A stretch of DNA of 37,901 nucleotides from Bacilli bacterium (GCA_024408565.1 JAKSUW010000008.1:1-37901); one strand, 5' to 3'. Positions 1 through 8,795 are shown, counted from the first letter of the stretch. The notes: generated by a model not told the origin, from the letters alone. Translations and numbers: made by a program.

Positions 1-54
1 CACCGAACTAACAAATCGATAATGAACGTTTTTAATTTCCGGTTTTTTACTCAT
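1..54 (-). CDS. 5' end of an unidentified gene (cut by window edge)
   Basis: An open frame runs from an ATG at 54 to the left edge of the window, giving 18 residues beginning MSKKPEIKN. It lies downstream of greA on the same strand. An extended -10 box (69-77) sits 14 bases before the ATG and no Shine-Dalgarno sequence is visible, so the mRNA leader would be only a few bases. The fragment is too short to assign a family. Confidence 0.55.
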   Translation of the reverse strand, partial: MSKKPEIKNVHYRFVSSV

Positions 55-68
55 ACGCACGCTTAATT

Positions 69-77
69 ATTTTAACA
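69..77 (-). promoter_or_regulatory. Extended -10 promoter for the cut gene at 1-54
   Basis: On the minus strand this reads TGTTAAAAT, a TGn extension plus a TAAAAT -10 box, following the same pattern as eight other promoters in the window. No convincing -35 box was found. It lies in the gap between greA and the next gene, so the latter need not depend on greA transcription. Confidence 0.5.
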
Positions 78-120
78 TACCCAAAGCACGCCACACTAAA
101 AATATAATGTTTGAGTAGAC

Positions 121-603
121 TTATTTATTCTTTTGAATGCTGAGAATTTTTACATTATAGTTGGCTTTGCTACGCACTGTAATTTCATCGCCCACTTTGT
201 GGCCACATAAAGCCATACCAAGTGGTGATTCATTAGAAATCTTGTTATTAAGGGGATCAGCTTCAACGGTGCCAACGATTTCGTAGGTTTCTTCTTTCCG
301 TTCGTTACTGGCTTTAATTGTGACACAACTACCAATCCCAACGACTTTGTCGTTATTCCGGTCTTCTTTAATGACTTTGGCGTTGGCTAAAATGTGTTCG
401 ATTTCTTTAATTCGACCTTCAACTTCCCCTTGCCGGTTTCTCGCGGCATCATAGTCAGCGTTTTCTTTTAAGTCGCCTTGCGCCCGAGCGGCCGCTAAAG
501 CTTCAATAATTTGTGGTCTTTCGGTGTTAATTAAACGGTTTAATTCTTCTTTGAGTTTTTCTTCACCATCTTTTGTGAGAATGGTCTTGTTGTCATCTTC
601 CAT
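121..603 (-). CDS. greA: Transcription elongation factor GreA
   Basis: GreA rescues backtracked RNA polymerase by stimulating cleavage of the nascent RNA 3' end. The 160-residue protein has the normal family length. An N-terminal coiled coil (about residues 10-80) carries the typical run RAQGDLKENADYDAARNRQG with the acidic tip residues. The C-terminal globular domain (about 85-158) contains the SPLGMALCGHKVGDE region usual in the family. The start ATG at 603 is preceded by AAAGGAG at good spacing. It has its own promoter (635-662) and is separated from the upstream nitroreductase gene by a terminator, so it is probably monocistronic. Confidence 0.97.
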   Translation of the reverse strand: MEDDNKTILTKDGEEKLKEELNRLINTERPQIIEALAAARAQGDLKENADYDAARNRQGEVEGRIKEIEHILANAKVIKEDRNNDKVVGIGSCVTIKASNERKEETYEIVGTVEADPLNNKISNESPLGMALCGHKVGDEITVRSKANYNVKILSIQKNK

Positions 604-634
604 AAAAATTCTCCTTTCTTTTGGTGTGCTATTG

Positions 635-662
635 ATTATATCAATCGCTAAAATATTTGCAA
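635..662 (-). promoter_or_regulatory. greA promoter
   Basis: Minus strand: TTGCAA (657-662), 16-base spacer, TATAAT (635-640), with TGA directly before the -10 box (extended -10). The -10 box lies inside a short inverted repeat, ATTGAT-TAT-ATCAAT at 631-645, which could be an operator or chance in AT-rich DNA. Confidence 0.8.
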
Positions 663-689
663 GTTTATTAGATTATTAACGCCGGTAGC

Positions 690-715
690 AAAAATTACCT
701 TAATTCGTAGGTAAT
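690..715 (-). terminator. Intrinsic terminator overlapping the nitroreductase stop codon
   Basis: On the minus strand, ATTACCT and AGGTAAT (7 bp) flank an 8-base loop that holds the TAA stop of the nitroreductase gene, followed by a run of T. It ends the TSCPD-nitroreductase operon before the greA promoter. Confidence 0.65.
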
Positions 716-1365
716 TGTTCGGGTTCTAAATTAAGTTTTACTTTGTTACGCGCTAAATCAACATAATATTTCACGATACCAAGATCAAAATCACTAAAAG
801 GACCGCTACTGGTTTTCTTCACGGAGATTTCAGAATTAATCGCCCGAATAATAAAGTCTTGGCGGTTCATGGCGGTTGGCGCTGTCATCGCAATCTTAGC
901 AATATGAGATAAACTGTTCGGCCGTGGGCCATCGACATAAATAAAACTTTCTAATGGTTTATTTTCGTGTGGATGACCTTGGATATCAATTTCACCAAAG
1001 GCTAAGATACACTTTGGGCGATTGCCATCAAGCATATATTCTGGACGCATAACGGCGCTACCAACATAGCAACTGCCTAAACCAAGTTCATGGAGTTTAA
1101 GCATTAAGGGGACGCTATAATAGCCTGCTTCTTCTTCGTTATCGTGAACTAATAAAATTGCGTTCCGCGCTTTAAAGCGAAGAGAGAAGAAGAACCGGTT
1201 ATACACAAACACCCGGTCATACACCACTTTAAATTTCAAATGATGCTCTTCGTTTAATTGTCTTACTAAGTTATCAATAATATTGCGGCGATTTAAATCA
1301 AGTGGTTCGTTCTTATAAGAACGGACGGAGTGCCGACTATTTAAGAATTCGTATAAATTTTCCAT
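700..1365 (-). CDS. Nitroreductase-family flavoprotein
   Basis: The 221-residue protein begins with the family signature NSRHSVRSYKNEPLD (flavin-binding start of FMN nitroreductases). It ends with a second recognisable block: TAPTAMNRQDF, then DLGIVKYYVDLA. Such proteins use FMN and NAD(P)H to reduce nitro compounds, quinones or other acceptors; the natural substrate cannot be told from sequence. The layout resembles the putative TM nitroreductase group (PF14512). Its start is 11 bases after the TSCPD gene and has AAAGGAG overlapping that gene's end, so the two are co-transcribed. Together with rubrerythrin at 16037 it suggests an anaerobe managing redox stress. Confidence 0.85.
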   Translation of the reverse strand: MENLYEFLNSRHSVRSYKNEPLDLNRRNIIDNLVRQLNEEHHLKFKVVYDRVFVYNRFFFSLRFKARNAILLVHDNEEEAGYYSVPLMLKLHELGLGSCYVGSAVMRPEYMLDGNRPKCILAFGEIDIQGHPHENKPLESFIYVDGPRPNSLSHIAKIAMTAPTAMNRQDFIIRAINSEISVKKTSSGPFSDFDLGIVKYYVDLARNKVKLNLEPEQLPTN

Positions 1366-1376
1366 ACTGTCTCCTT

Positions 1377-1631
1377 TTACTTCCTTGGGTGATTGGCTTC
1401 TTCTAGCGCCAAAGCTAATTGATCAGCGCACGAAGTTTTCTTATACCCGCACATGTTCCCTTTAAGCTTAGCGATGATTTCATCCGCCTTTTGGCCTTCG
1501 AGTAATTTCCCGATGGCCCGTAAGTTACCAGGACAACCACCAACAAACTTAATATTCGTAACGATTCCGTCATTTAAATCGAAATCAATCTGGGACGAAC
1601 AAACATTTTTGGTGTGATAGGTATAATGCAT
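1377..1631 (-). CDS. TSCPD-domain protein (TIGR03905-like)
   Basis: This 84-residue protein matches the small TSCPD proteins related to the C-terminal tail of class II ribonucleotide reductase. Visible marks are the N-terminal CSSQIDF, the central GGCPGNLRAIGKLLEG, and the cysteine-rich MCGYKKTSCADQLA near the C-terminus. Four cysteines (about residues 11, 33, 61 and 68) could bind metal or act in redox chemistry. No precise function is established for the stand-alone family. The start ATG at 1631 follows GGAGG. It is first in an operon with the nitroreductase, has a promoter at 1714-1742, and has a perfect palindrome in its leader just before the SD. Confidence 0.8.
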   Translation of the reverse strand: MHYTYHTKNVCSSQIDFDLNDGIVTNIKFVGGCPGNLRAIGKLLEGQKADEIIAKLKGNMCGYKKTSCADQLALALEEANHPRK

Positions 1632-1643
1632 ATTTAACCTCCA

Positions 1644-1661
1644 TAAAGCAATATTGCTTTA
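1644..1661. repeat. 18-bp perfect palindrome next to the Shine-Dalgarno site
   Basis: TAAAGCAATATTGCTTTA is a perfect inverted repeat ending one base before the SD (GGAGG) of the TSCPD gene. It lies about 50 bases inside the predicted transcript. It could be a repressor operator or an RNA hairpin affecting ribosome access. It is not followed by a T-run, so it is not a terminator. Confidence 0.6.
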
Positions 1662-1713
1662 AAATAAGTTAAGTTATTGATAAAGAAAGAGTTTATCTTC
1701 TATATCAGTGCTT

Positions 1714-1742
1714 ATTATATCTAATCTTGTATTTAAAGGCAA
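1714..1742 (-). promoter_or_regulatory. Promoter of the TSCPD-nitroreductase operon
   Basis: Minus strand: TTGCCT (1737-1742), 17-base spacer, TATAAT (1714-1719). It predicts a leader of about 75 bases before the TSCPD start, unusually long for this window. The leader contains the palindrome at 1644-1661. Confidence 0.7.
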
Positions 1743-1753
1743 TCTATGATTGC
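1739..1753 (-). terminator. Weak hairpin after the ABC exporter operon
   Basis: GCAATC-ATA-GATTGC on the minus strand, just past the stop of the second ABC gene, is followed by only a short T-rich stretch (CTTTAAAT). It overlaps the -35 box of the next promoter. It is a plausible but weak intrinsic terminator. Confidence 0.4.
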
Positions 1754-1759
1754 TCTTCA

Positions 1760-3502
1760 CTAATGAGCGTTATAAAGTTCATAATAGTAACCGTGCGCTT
1801 TAATTAATTCGTCGTGATTACCGTGCTCGATAATTCGTCCATCCTTCATCACGATGATTAAATCCGCATGACGAATGGTTGATAAACGGTGTGCGATGAC
1901 AATGGAAGTCCGGTTATCCATTAATAGATTAAACGCTTTCTGGATGTTAACCTCCGTCCGCGTATCAATGTTACTCGTGGCTTCATCTAAGATGAGGATC
2001 TTTGGTAAGACAAGCATTAAGCGCGCAATACAAATTAACTGTTTTTGTCCAGTTGATAAACCTTCATCGTCATCAATAATCGTTTGGTAGCCTTGGGGTA
2101 ATTTCATGATAAAGTCATGAGCGTTCGCCGCAATCGCCGCGGTCATCACTTCATCATCACTTGAGCCGTCTTTAGCGTAGCGGATATTATCAAGAACTGT
2201 GCCTTTAAAAAGCCAAGTATCTTGTAACACCATTCCGACGCTCTTTCGTAAAGAAGATGGTTTAATATGGTTAATATTTTCGCCTTCTAATTTAATTTCA
2301 CCACTACTTACATCATAGTAACGCATTAACAAGTTAATGAGTGTGGTTTTACCACATCCAGTTGGTCCCACTAACGCCACCCGTTTATTTTGTAACGCCT
2401 TAAAGGAGATGTCTTTAAGAATCATCCGTTCTGGTTGATAAGCAAAATTAATATGATTAATTTCGTATTCGCCTTTGTTAACTTCAATCTCTTTAAGCGT
2501 ATCTTCTTTCACCATATCCTCCGCGTCAATTAGTTCGAAGATTCGCCGTAAAGAGGCGAATGAATTAGCGAGCTCAGTTGTTACTTCTGCAATCTCGTTA
2601 AATGGACGCGTATATTGACTCGCATAGAATAAGAAAGTCGAAGCCATCCCGATTAACGCTGGATATTCTTCAACACTTTTTGCGTCGCGAATGACGACAA
2701 TGAGACCATAAGTGGCCACACATGCGTAAATAATCGCGTTCGCAAAGCGAGTCGTAGGACGCGCTAACGAGCTCACAAATTGAGCGCGAACTCCAGCAGT
2801 CTTGAGTCGTCCGTCAATTTCGTTAAAGCGTTCCGTGTTTTCTTTCATTAAACTATACGCGATGACCGTTTTTTGTTCCGTGACCATTTCGTTAACTAAA
2901 CCCGCCATCTCACCGTTAACTGCCGCTTGGACCGCGAATGACTTCTTTGAAAGTTTAGTAACAAAATAAGCAATCACCGCGCTTAACGGAGTTAAAACCA
3001 CGACTACTAAAGCGATATCCCACTTGGTCATAAACATAAAAATCATCGTTAGAATAACCGCGACGATGCCACGGAAGATATGGGTAAAGCCATGAATAAG
3101 TCCATCATAGACTTGATCAACATCGTGGGTAACACGGGTGAGTAAATCGCCATGATAATGCGCATCAAGATAACTTACTGGTAAAGATAAAATCTTTTTA
3201 AAAGTCGCTAAACGAATGTCACGAATGATTAAATAAGTCGAAACATTTAAAAGGCGGCCCATTAAAATCCCAAAGACGGTACCCGCCGCGGTAATTGAGA
3301 ACGCTTTAATTAGCGGGATAGTTAATTGACTCATTTCAAAGCCTTCACCAAACAAGGCGATGATTTCGTTACCCATAATGCACGGGACGTAGAGGAACGC
3401 GCACTCAAATAAAATAGCGAAAATCAGCGCAATAATAATATTTCTTCGATACGGTTTCGCGTATTTTAAGATTCGCTTGAGCATTATTTTCACACTATAC
3501 AT
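1760..3502 (-). CDS. ABC exporter subunit, heterodimer partner with catalytic Walker B
   Basis: A 580-residue half-transporter: six membrane segments (about residues 20-310), then an ATPase domain. Walker A is GPTGCGKTT (379-387), Walker B ends LILDE with catalytic Glu507, and the switch-loop His is at 538. The signature is LSTGQ (482-486), not LSGGQ. In heterodimeric exporters of the TM287/288 or BmrCD type, one subunit has an altered signature and the other an altered Walker B, leaving one weak and one active ATP site; the neighbour at 3495-5237 supplies the other half of this pattern. I chose the ATG at 3502, preceded by AAGGAG six bases upstream; a longer frame upstream overlaps the neighbour. 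The two genes overlap by 8 bases. Substrate unknown; multidrug or lipid export is typical. Confidence 0.9.
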   Translation of the reverse strand: MYSVKIMLKRILKYAKPYRRNIIIALIFAILFECAFLYVPCIMGNEIIALFGEGFEMSQLTIPLIKAFSITAAGTVFGILMGRLLNVSTYLIIRDIRLATFKKILSLPVSYLDAHYHGDLLTRVTHDVDQVYDGLIHGFTHIFRGIVAVILTMIFMFMTKWDIALVVVVLTPLSAVIAYFVTKLSKKSFAVQAAVNGEMAGLVNEMVTEQKTVIAYSLMKENTERFNEIDGRLKTAGVRAQFVSSLARPTTRFANAIIYACVATYGLIVVIRDAKSVEEYPALIGMASTFLFYASQYTRPFNEIAEVTTELANSFASLRRIFELIDAEDMVKEDTLKEIEVNKGEYEINHINFAYQPERMILKDISFKALQNKRVALVGPTGCGKTTLINLLMRYYDVSSGEIKLEGENINHIKPSSLRKSVGMVLQDTWLFKGTVLDNIRYAKDGSSDDEVMTAAIAANAHDFIMKLPQGYQTIIDDDEGLSTGQKQLICIARLMLVLPKILILDEATSNIDTRTEVNIQKAFNLLMDNRTSIVIAHRLSTIRHADLIIVMKDGRIIEHGNHDELIKAHGYYYELYNAH

Positions 3503-5237
3503 GCTTAGCTCCTTCGATATCTTGCGATACGCAAATCTCGTGATAAAGGGCGCAGCGCGCATATAACTCATCATGCGTCCCTACGTCGATAAGTTTCCCT
3601 TTATCAAGCACCAAAATTTTATCCGCGTCCATAATACTGATTGCCCGTTGGGAAATGATGAGGGTTGTTTTATCAAGTTTTCTTAATTCATGTCTTAGGT
3701 TCGCTTCTGTTTTATAATCGAGTGCACTACTAGAATCATCAAGGATTAAAACCGGAGCATTCTTCACGAGCGCACGCGCAATATTTAGTCGTTGTTTTTG
3801 CCCACCACTGAGGTTTTTGGCGCTTTGGTAGATCTCGTAGTCTAAACCCTTACCGGTTTTTGCCACAAAATCGCTCGCCTGAGCAATTTTAAGCGCTTGA
3901 CTTATTTCCTCTTCGCTTGCCCCGCTTTTCCCCCGGCGCATGTTCTCTTTGATGCTGCCATTAAAAAGCACCGCCTTTTGCATCACGGTTGCTAGTTCCG
4001 CGTTTAAGACGCCTGGTGCATAGTCGCGTACATCACGACTCGCAAAGAAAATGGAGCCACTACTCACATCATAGAAACGGTTTAATAAATTAATTAAAGT
4101 GGTTTTACCAGAACCGGTACCACCAATAATCCCAACGGTCTCACCTTGTTTAATCGTAAAGGAAACATTTTCTAAGGCGGCATTAGCCTTATCGTTATAT
4201 TTAAACGAAACGTTTTGGAAGCTAATAATAGTGGGATCATTATAGGTGACTTTATCAACTGTTCCATAGGTTAAGGATGACTTTAACGCTAAAACCTCGT
4301 TGACCCGTGAACTAGAAGCGTAGGCCTTCGCAAAGAGAGTGGCTAAGATAGTCGAGGCCATCACCGCTAACTGAATTTGGGTAAAGTAAGATAAGAAAGC
4401 CTGTATATCACCTTTAGTGATCCCACCGACTAAAAAGAAAGTACCACTCACATACATCACTAGGAGTGCAATCGCGTTCGCTAATAAGAAAGTAAGTGGA
4501 TTTAGTAACGATTCAATTATTGCCACTCTCGTTTGAATATTGGTAAGTTTCTTTTGCCCGTCCACAAAACGAATAAATTCGTATTTTTGTTTATTAAACG
4601 CTCGAACCACCCGGTTACCACCAAGGTTCTCTTTACTAATCCGCGTGACATTATCAAGTTCCACTTGGGTTCGATGAGTCAGCGGAACTAAATAAATCAT
4701 CACCCCATAAATTAAGATGAGCAATAAAATAGTAAAGCCCATGATAAAGAAGCCGATTTTCCAATTGATAATAAAGCACATAATCGTGGCCCCAATAATA
4801 ATAATGGGCGCGCGCATGAGCATTCGGATGATCATCCCGACTCCGTTTTGCATATTCACTGTATCGGTTTGAATTCGTGTGATAAGACTAGCGGTTGACA
4901 CTTGATCAAGTTCTTTAAAAGATAAGGTGTTAATGTGGCGGTATAAATCATTCCGCATATCGCAACCGAAGGCTTGAGCGACCCGGGCAGCAATATATTG
5001 GGCACACAAAGTCGTGAGTAAACCAGCGACCGCTAGAGCAATAAGCACCCCACCACACTTTAAAAGTTCGCTAATTTTATCACCGACGAAGGTTGGATTC
5101 TCCACGACATCGTCAATCATGTAGCGAATAATAAACGGAACTAATAGTTCCCAGGCGACTTCTAACGCTTTTAAGATGGTGCCTAAAATAACAAAGCCAC
5201 GATATTTAGTTAAATAACGTTTAAATAGTTTTATCAT
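3495..5237 (-). CDS. ABC exporter subunit with degenerate ATP-hydrolysis residues
   Basis: A 580-residue half-transporter with six predicted membrane segments in residues 15-305 and an ATPase domain. Walker A is GGTGSGKTT (372-380) and the signature LSGGQ (476-480) is intact. However, the catalytic Glu after Walker B is Asp (LILDD, 500-501) and the switch-loop His is Gln (IISQR, Gln530). These are the changes known for the subunit that builds the degenerate site in heterodimeric exporters, complementing the LSTGQ subunit encoded immediately downstream. The gene overlaps the upstream membrane-protein gene by 17 bases and the partner by 8, so all are translated from one mRNA. Cargo cannot be inferred. 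Confidence 0.9.
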   Translation of the reverse strand: MIKLFKRYLTKYRGFVILGTILKALEVAWELLVPFIIRYMIDDVVENPTFVGDKISELLKCGGVLIALAVAGLLTTLCAQYIAARVAQAFGCDMRNDLYRHINTLSFKELDQVSTASLITRIQTDTVNMQNGVGMIIRMLMRAPIIIIGATIMCFIINWKIGFFIMGFTILLLILIYGVMIYLVPLTHRTQVELDNVTRISKENLGGNRVVRAFNKQKYEFIRFVDGQKKLTNIQTRVAIIESLLNPLTFLLANAIALLVMYVSGTFFLVGGITKGDIQAFLSYFTQIQLAVMASTILATLFAKAYASSSRVNEVLALKSSLTYGTVDKVTYNDPTIISFQNVSFKYNDKANAALENVSFTIKQGETVGIIGGTGSGKTTLINLLNRFYDVSSGSIFFASRDVRDYAPGVLNAELATVMQKAVLFNGSIKENMRRGKSGASEEEISQALKIAQASDFVAKTGKGLDYEIYQSAKNLSGGQKQRLNIARALVKNAPVLILDDSSSALDYKTEANLRHELRKLDKTTLIISQRAISIMDADKILVLDKGKLIDVGTHDELYARCALYHEICVSQDIEGAKHV

Positions 5238-5760
5238 GTTTTGCCTTCTTTGGCTCCTGATTTAAAACGAAACGGAAGAGGTTAAAGATAATCACGCTAG
5301 TGACTAGTGAGAAAGCAAATTGTACCCCAAAGCCAAGCAATAGATAAATAAGCGGAGCTTTGACGTTTGAAACGATGATTGGTAAACTCGGGTCCTTTAA
5401 TCCGAAATGAGTGGCGCGATATAACATATTTTGTAACGGCACTGAATAAACTGATTCAATGGTTAATAAAATTAACACCACAATCGCGTAAATCCGAATT
5501 GATTTACCAAGGGGTGCTTTACTATGGAAATTAAATTTGCGGTCTAAAATGAAAATCACACCGTAATAAATAATTAAGGCGGTTAAGGTACTTAAGAAAG
5601 CACTAAGCGCCATTGATTGATGCGAAAGAGGTAAAACAATCACGCCCTTAAAGCGATAAAACACATATTGTAAAGACGGGATGGAAAAGATTTTAATAAA
5701 TAAAGCAATCCAACGATAAAGCTTGTGGCGTTTATATTGTTTTTTAGTGCTGATTTCCAT
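5221..5760 (-). CDS. Small polytopic membrane protein of unknown function
   Basis: I do not recognise a family. The 179-residue protein has a basic N-terminus (KKQYKRHK) and about four hydrophobic segments (near residues 17-45, 50-72, 88-108 and 132-165), with basic residues at the C-terminus. The start at 5760 has AAGGAG. It overlaps yqgF by 17 bases and the first ABC subunit by 17 bases. This tight coupling to a heterodimeric exporter suggests an accessory subunit or membrane partner, but that is inference from position only. Confidence 0.75.
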   Translation of the reverse strand: MEISTKKQYKRHKLYRWIALFIKIFSIPSLQYVFYRFKGVIVLPLSHQSMALSAFLSTLTALIIYYGVIFILDRKFNFHSKAPLGKSIRIYAIVVLILLTIESVYSVPLQNMLYRATHFGLKDPSLPIIVSNVKAPLIYLLLGFGVQFAFSLVTSVIIFNLFRFVLNQEPKKAKHDKTI

Positions 5761-6181
5761 TTTCCCTTCTCCTTAAGTAAGTCTCAAGAATCATTACTGC
5801 GCTTTCCATATCGATGACTTGTTTACGTTTCTTTCGTGATAAATCCGCTTCAAGAAGGATTCTTGTCGCTTGCATCGTGCTCATCCTTTCATCCATAAAT
5901 TCAATGTGGAGAGTAGGTAAGTGTTTTAAAAGTTCTTCTTTAAATTTGCGTGCCGCCGTACTTGAAGGTGATTCAGTTCCGTTCATATTAAGTGCTAAAC
6001 CAATGACGATGTCATTAATGCGTTCTTTTTTACACAACTCAATAACATGAGTAATTGCTTGTTGGTACGCTTTTTCTTGGAAACGAAAATTTTCGTAGCC
6101 GTGCGCCGCGATGCCTAAAGTATCAGAGATCGCAATCCCTAGAGTTTTCGTGCCTAAATCTAAACCCATAATGCGGTTCAT
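5744..6181 (-). CDS. yqgF: YqgF/RuvX family nuclease (pre-16S rRNA processing)
   Basis: A 145-residue RNase H-fold protein of the family that trims the 5' end of pre-16S rRNA (also annotated as a putative Holliday-junction resolvase). It shows the N-terminal GLDLGTKTLGIA with the metal-binding Asp8, the central IGLALNMNGTES, DERMST near residue 98, and a C-terminal DMESAVMILETYL with the last acidic ligands. It overlaps alaS by four bases (ATGA) and follows it as in many Firmicutes. No good SD is present at the start, so translation is probably coupled to alaS. Confidence 0.95.
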   Translation of the reverse strand: MNRIMGLDLGTKTLGIAISDTLGIAAHGYENFRFQEKAYQQAITHVIELCKKERINDIVIGLALNMNGTESPSSTAARKFKEELLKHLPTLHIEFMDERMSTMQATRILLEADLSRKKRKQVIDMESAVMILETYLRRRENGNQH

Positions 6182-8745
6182 AACAAAGTTAACACTAACT
6201 CCTCAATGGCTTTGATATCGCTCACTTCATTGACACGCCCATTGGCTTCACTCGCCTTGCCACCACCTGAACCACCAACTTTTTGACAAATGGCACGAGC
6301 GATATTCCCCGCATGAGCGTCCGCTATGTCGGTAGTGACATATAGGTTTGTAGTCCCAAATAACACGAATAAATAATTATGATTATTGCTCTTTAAGGAA
6401 GTCGCAACGCTTAATAATAAATCGCGGTTCGCCCCATCGATCTTACTCACTAAAACTTGGTGATCGTTATGAGTAATTACTTGGTTACGTAAATTAGCGG
6501 CGATATTGCTCGCTAATAACGAAACGTTATTTTTTAAAGCTTGTTTTAGATTATCGCGGTCTTTATTTAATGCAGTTAAGGCATTAGGGATTTCTTTTTG
6601 GTTCCGGGCCGATAATTGTTTCATCGTTTGAGCTAAGATATTTTCTTCTTCGCTCACTAACGCGTAAGCACCAAGGGAAGTACGAGCGGTAATGCGGCGA
6701 ATCCCACTTGCGATACTTTCTTCACTTTCGATTTTAAAGAAACCAATATCCGCGGTGTTACTAACATGTGTGCCACCACAAAATTCGATTGAATAATCGC
6801 CCATTTTCACCACTCGCACGACATCACCATACTTTTCGGTAAACACCATCTTCGCCCCGAGTTGTTTCGCTTTTTCAATTGGTAAGACTAAAGTCTCAAC
6901 TTCTAAACCCCGAGCGATTTGTTCATTCACTTTTTGTTCAATCGTTTTTAAAGTCTTTGGATCGATTTTACTGTCGTAATTAAAATCAAACCGTAAATAT
7001 TGATCAGAAACATAACTACCTTTTTGTTCCACTTGATTACCAAGTAATTGACTTAAAGTCGCGTCAAGTAAATGAGTCGCACTATGGTTACGCATAATTA
7101 AATGCCGACGATTTTTATTCACTTTCAAAGTGAAACTATCGCCAATTTTAACTTTCCCAAACAATACTTTCACTTGGTGAAGATGTTGTTGATGAGGCGC
7201 AAGCGTCACATTCTCAACATTAATTTGGGTCGTTTTATTAGTCGCTGAACCAATATCCGCGATTTGTCCACCCATCTCCGCGTAGAAATTTGTGCGGTCA
7301 AAAATTACTTCCCCACGTTCATCGATTTCCTCAACTTTTTCGCCATCAATAAATAAGGCGACAACCTTCGCTTTAATATATTTATTATCGTAGATAAATT
7401 CGCTTTTGGCGGTACATTCCATTAAGTCACGGGCTTGACTCCGCATACTTTGTAAATTCCCCCGTGCGGCTCTCGCTCTTTCTTTTTGCGCCTCCATTTG
7501 TTTACGAAAATCATCGAGGTCAACTTGTTCACCTAATTCACTCGCTAATTCCATGGTGAGTTCAATTGGGAAACCAAAAGTGTCATAAAGTTTAAAGCCA
7601 TCAATGTGATGAGCTATGGCCATTTCTTTTAGCATCGCTTCGCCATTATTTAAAGTTTTAAAAAACTTTTCTTCTTCGCTTTTAATAATGTGCGAGATTA
7701 AATCAACTTTCTTAGTGAGTTCAGGATAAAAGTCCTGATAAATATCGCTCACCGTTTTGACTAATCGGTACATAAATGGTTCATTCACGCCCAGCTTATG
7801 ACCATGGCTCACTGCCCGACGGAGTAAACGTCTTAAGACGTAACCACGGCCTTCGTTAGAAAAAGTTGCCCCATCACTTAAAGCAAAAGTACACGCTTTA
7901 ATGTGGTCAGCAATCACGCGGTAACTCATCGTGTTATGTTGATATTTAGCCGAGTTAAGTTTAGCAATCTCATCAAGAGTTGGTTTAAATAAATCAGTTT
8001 CAAAGTTCGGTTCGGTCCCTTGCATAATGCAGGCGAACCGTTCTAAGCCCGCACCAGTATCAATATTTTTACTTGGTAATTCTTTATACTGTTCCCGCTT
8101 TAAACCCGCTTTCGCGTTAAATTGACTTAAGACAATATTCCAGATTTCAATATAACGATCATTTTCAATATCTTCCGCCATCATCTTCACGCCTAGATGC
8201 TTAGGGTCATATTGTTCACCCCGGTCGAAATAAATTTCGGTATCTGGTCCACATGGACCTTCACCAATTTCCCAGAAATTGTTGCGACTAGCGACAAGGT
8301 GGCTTGGATCAATACCTAAACTAACCCACTTATTAAAGGAGTCTTTATCGTCGGGATAATAAGTGATATAAAGTTTATCTTTCGGCATGCCGAAATATTG
8401 TTCGCTCGTTAATAGTTCAAAACCATATTCAATCGCTTCGTTACGGAAATAATCGCCGATACTAAAATTACCCATCATTTCAAAGAAAGTGTGATGGCGG
8501 GCCGTGCGGCCAACGTTATCAATATCATTCGTTCGAATGCTCTTTTGTAAGTTCACAATCCGGCGAGACGGGGGAATGGCGCGTCCATCAAAATACGGTT
8601 TAAGGGCCGCGACACCTGCGTTAATCCAAAGAAGCGTTGGATCGTTATTAGGAATAAGGGACGCGCCCTTTTCCACGTGATGACCCTTGCTCTTAAAAAA
8701 GTTTAGCCAGGTCTCACGGATTTGTTGACTACTCATGTATTTCAT
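6178..8745 (-). CDS. alaS: Alanine--tRNA ligase
   Basis: AlaS charges tRNA-Ala and clears mischarged Ser and Gly. The protein of about 855 residues begins with the class II catalytic core (FFKSKGHHVEKGASLIPNND, then DPTLLWINAG). The editing domain metal motif is present as RNHSATHLL and FCGGTHVS, and the C-terminal domain ends with GGSGGGKASEANG. All essential blocks are present. I chose the ATG at 8745 (MKYMSSQQIR) because it aligns with the Bacillus enzyme start. A start at 8760 would lie inside the -10 box. No SD precedes 8745 and the -10 box ends 10 bases upstream, so the mRNA looks leaderless or nearly so. It is first gene of the alaS-yqgF-ABC operon. A tRNA-Ala(UGC) gene is at 35772. 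Confidence 0.97.
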   Translation of the reverse strand: MKYMSSQQIRETWLNFFKSKGHHVEKGASLIPNNDPTLLWINAGVAALKPYFDGRAIPPSRRIVNLQKSIRTNDIDNVGRTARHHTFFEMMGNFSIGDYFRNEAIEYGFELLTSEQYFGMPKDKLYITYYPDDKDSFNKWVSLGIDPSHLVASRNNFWEIGEGPCGPDTEIYFDRGEQYDPKHLGVKMMAEDIENDRYIEIWNIVLSQFNAKAGLKREQYKELPSKNIDTGAGLERFACIMQGTEPNFETDLFKPTLDEIAKLNSAKYQHNTMSYRVIADHIKACTFALSDGATFSNEGRGYVLRRLLRRAVSHGHKLGVNEPFMYRLVKTVSDIYQDFYPELTKKVDLISHIIKSEEEKFFKTLNNGEAMLKEMAIAHHIDGFKLYDTFGFPIELTMELASELGEQVDLDDFRKQMEAQKERARAARGNLQSMRSQARDLMECTAKSEFIYDNKYIKAKVVALFIDGEKVEEIDERGEVIFDRTNFYAEMGGQIADIGSATNKTTQINVENVTLAPHQQHLHQVKVLFGKVKIGDSFTLKVNKNRRHLIMRNHSATHLLDATLSQLLGNQVEQKGSYVSDQYLRFDFNYDSKIDPKTLKTIEQKVNEQIARGLEVETLVLPIEKAKQLGAKMVFTEKYGDVVRVVKMGDYSIEFCGGTHVSNTADIGFFKIESEESIASGIRRITARTSLGAYALVSEEENILAQTMKQLSARNQKEIPNALTALNKDRDNLKQALKNNVSLLASNIAANLRNQVITHNDHQVLVSKIDGANRDLLLSVATSLKSNNHNYLFVLFGTTNLYVTTDIADAHAGNIARAICQKVGGSGGGKASEANGRVNEVSDIKAIEELVLTLL

Positions 8746-8755
8746 AACGAAAACA

Positions 8756-8764
8756 ATCATAGCA
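8756..8764 (-). promoter_or_regulatory. alaS extended -10 promoter, nearly leaderless start
   Basis: Minus strand TGCTATGAT: an extended -10 box (TATGAT at 8756-8761). Only 10 bases separate it from the ATG at 8745, so transcription should start within about 3 bases of the start codon. No clear -35 box and no room for a T-box leader. Confidence 0.65.
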
Positions 8765-8795
8765 TAAAAACTAACAACAAATGGATGATTATTTA

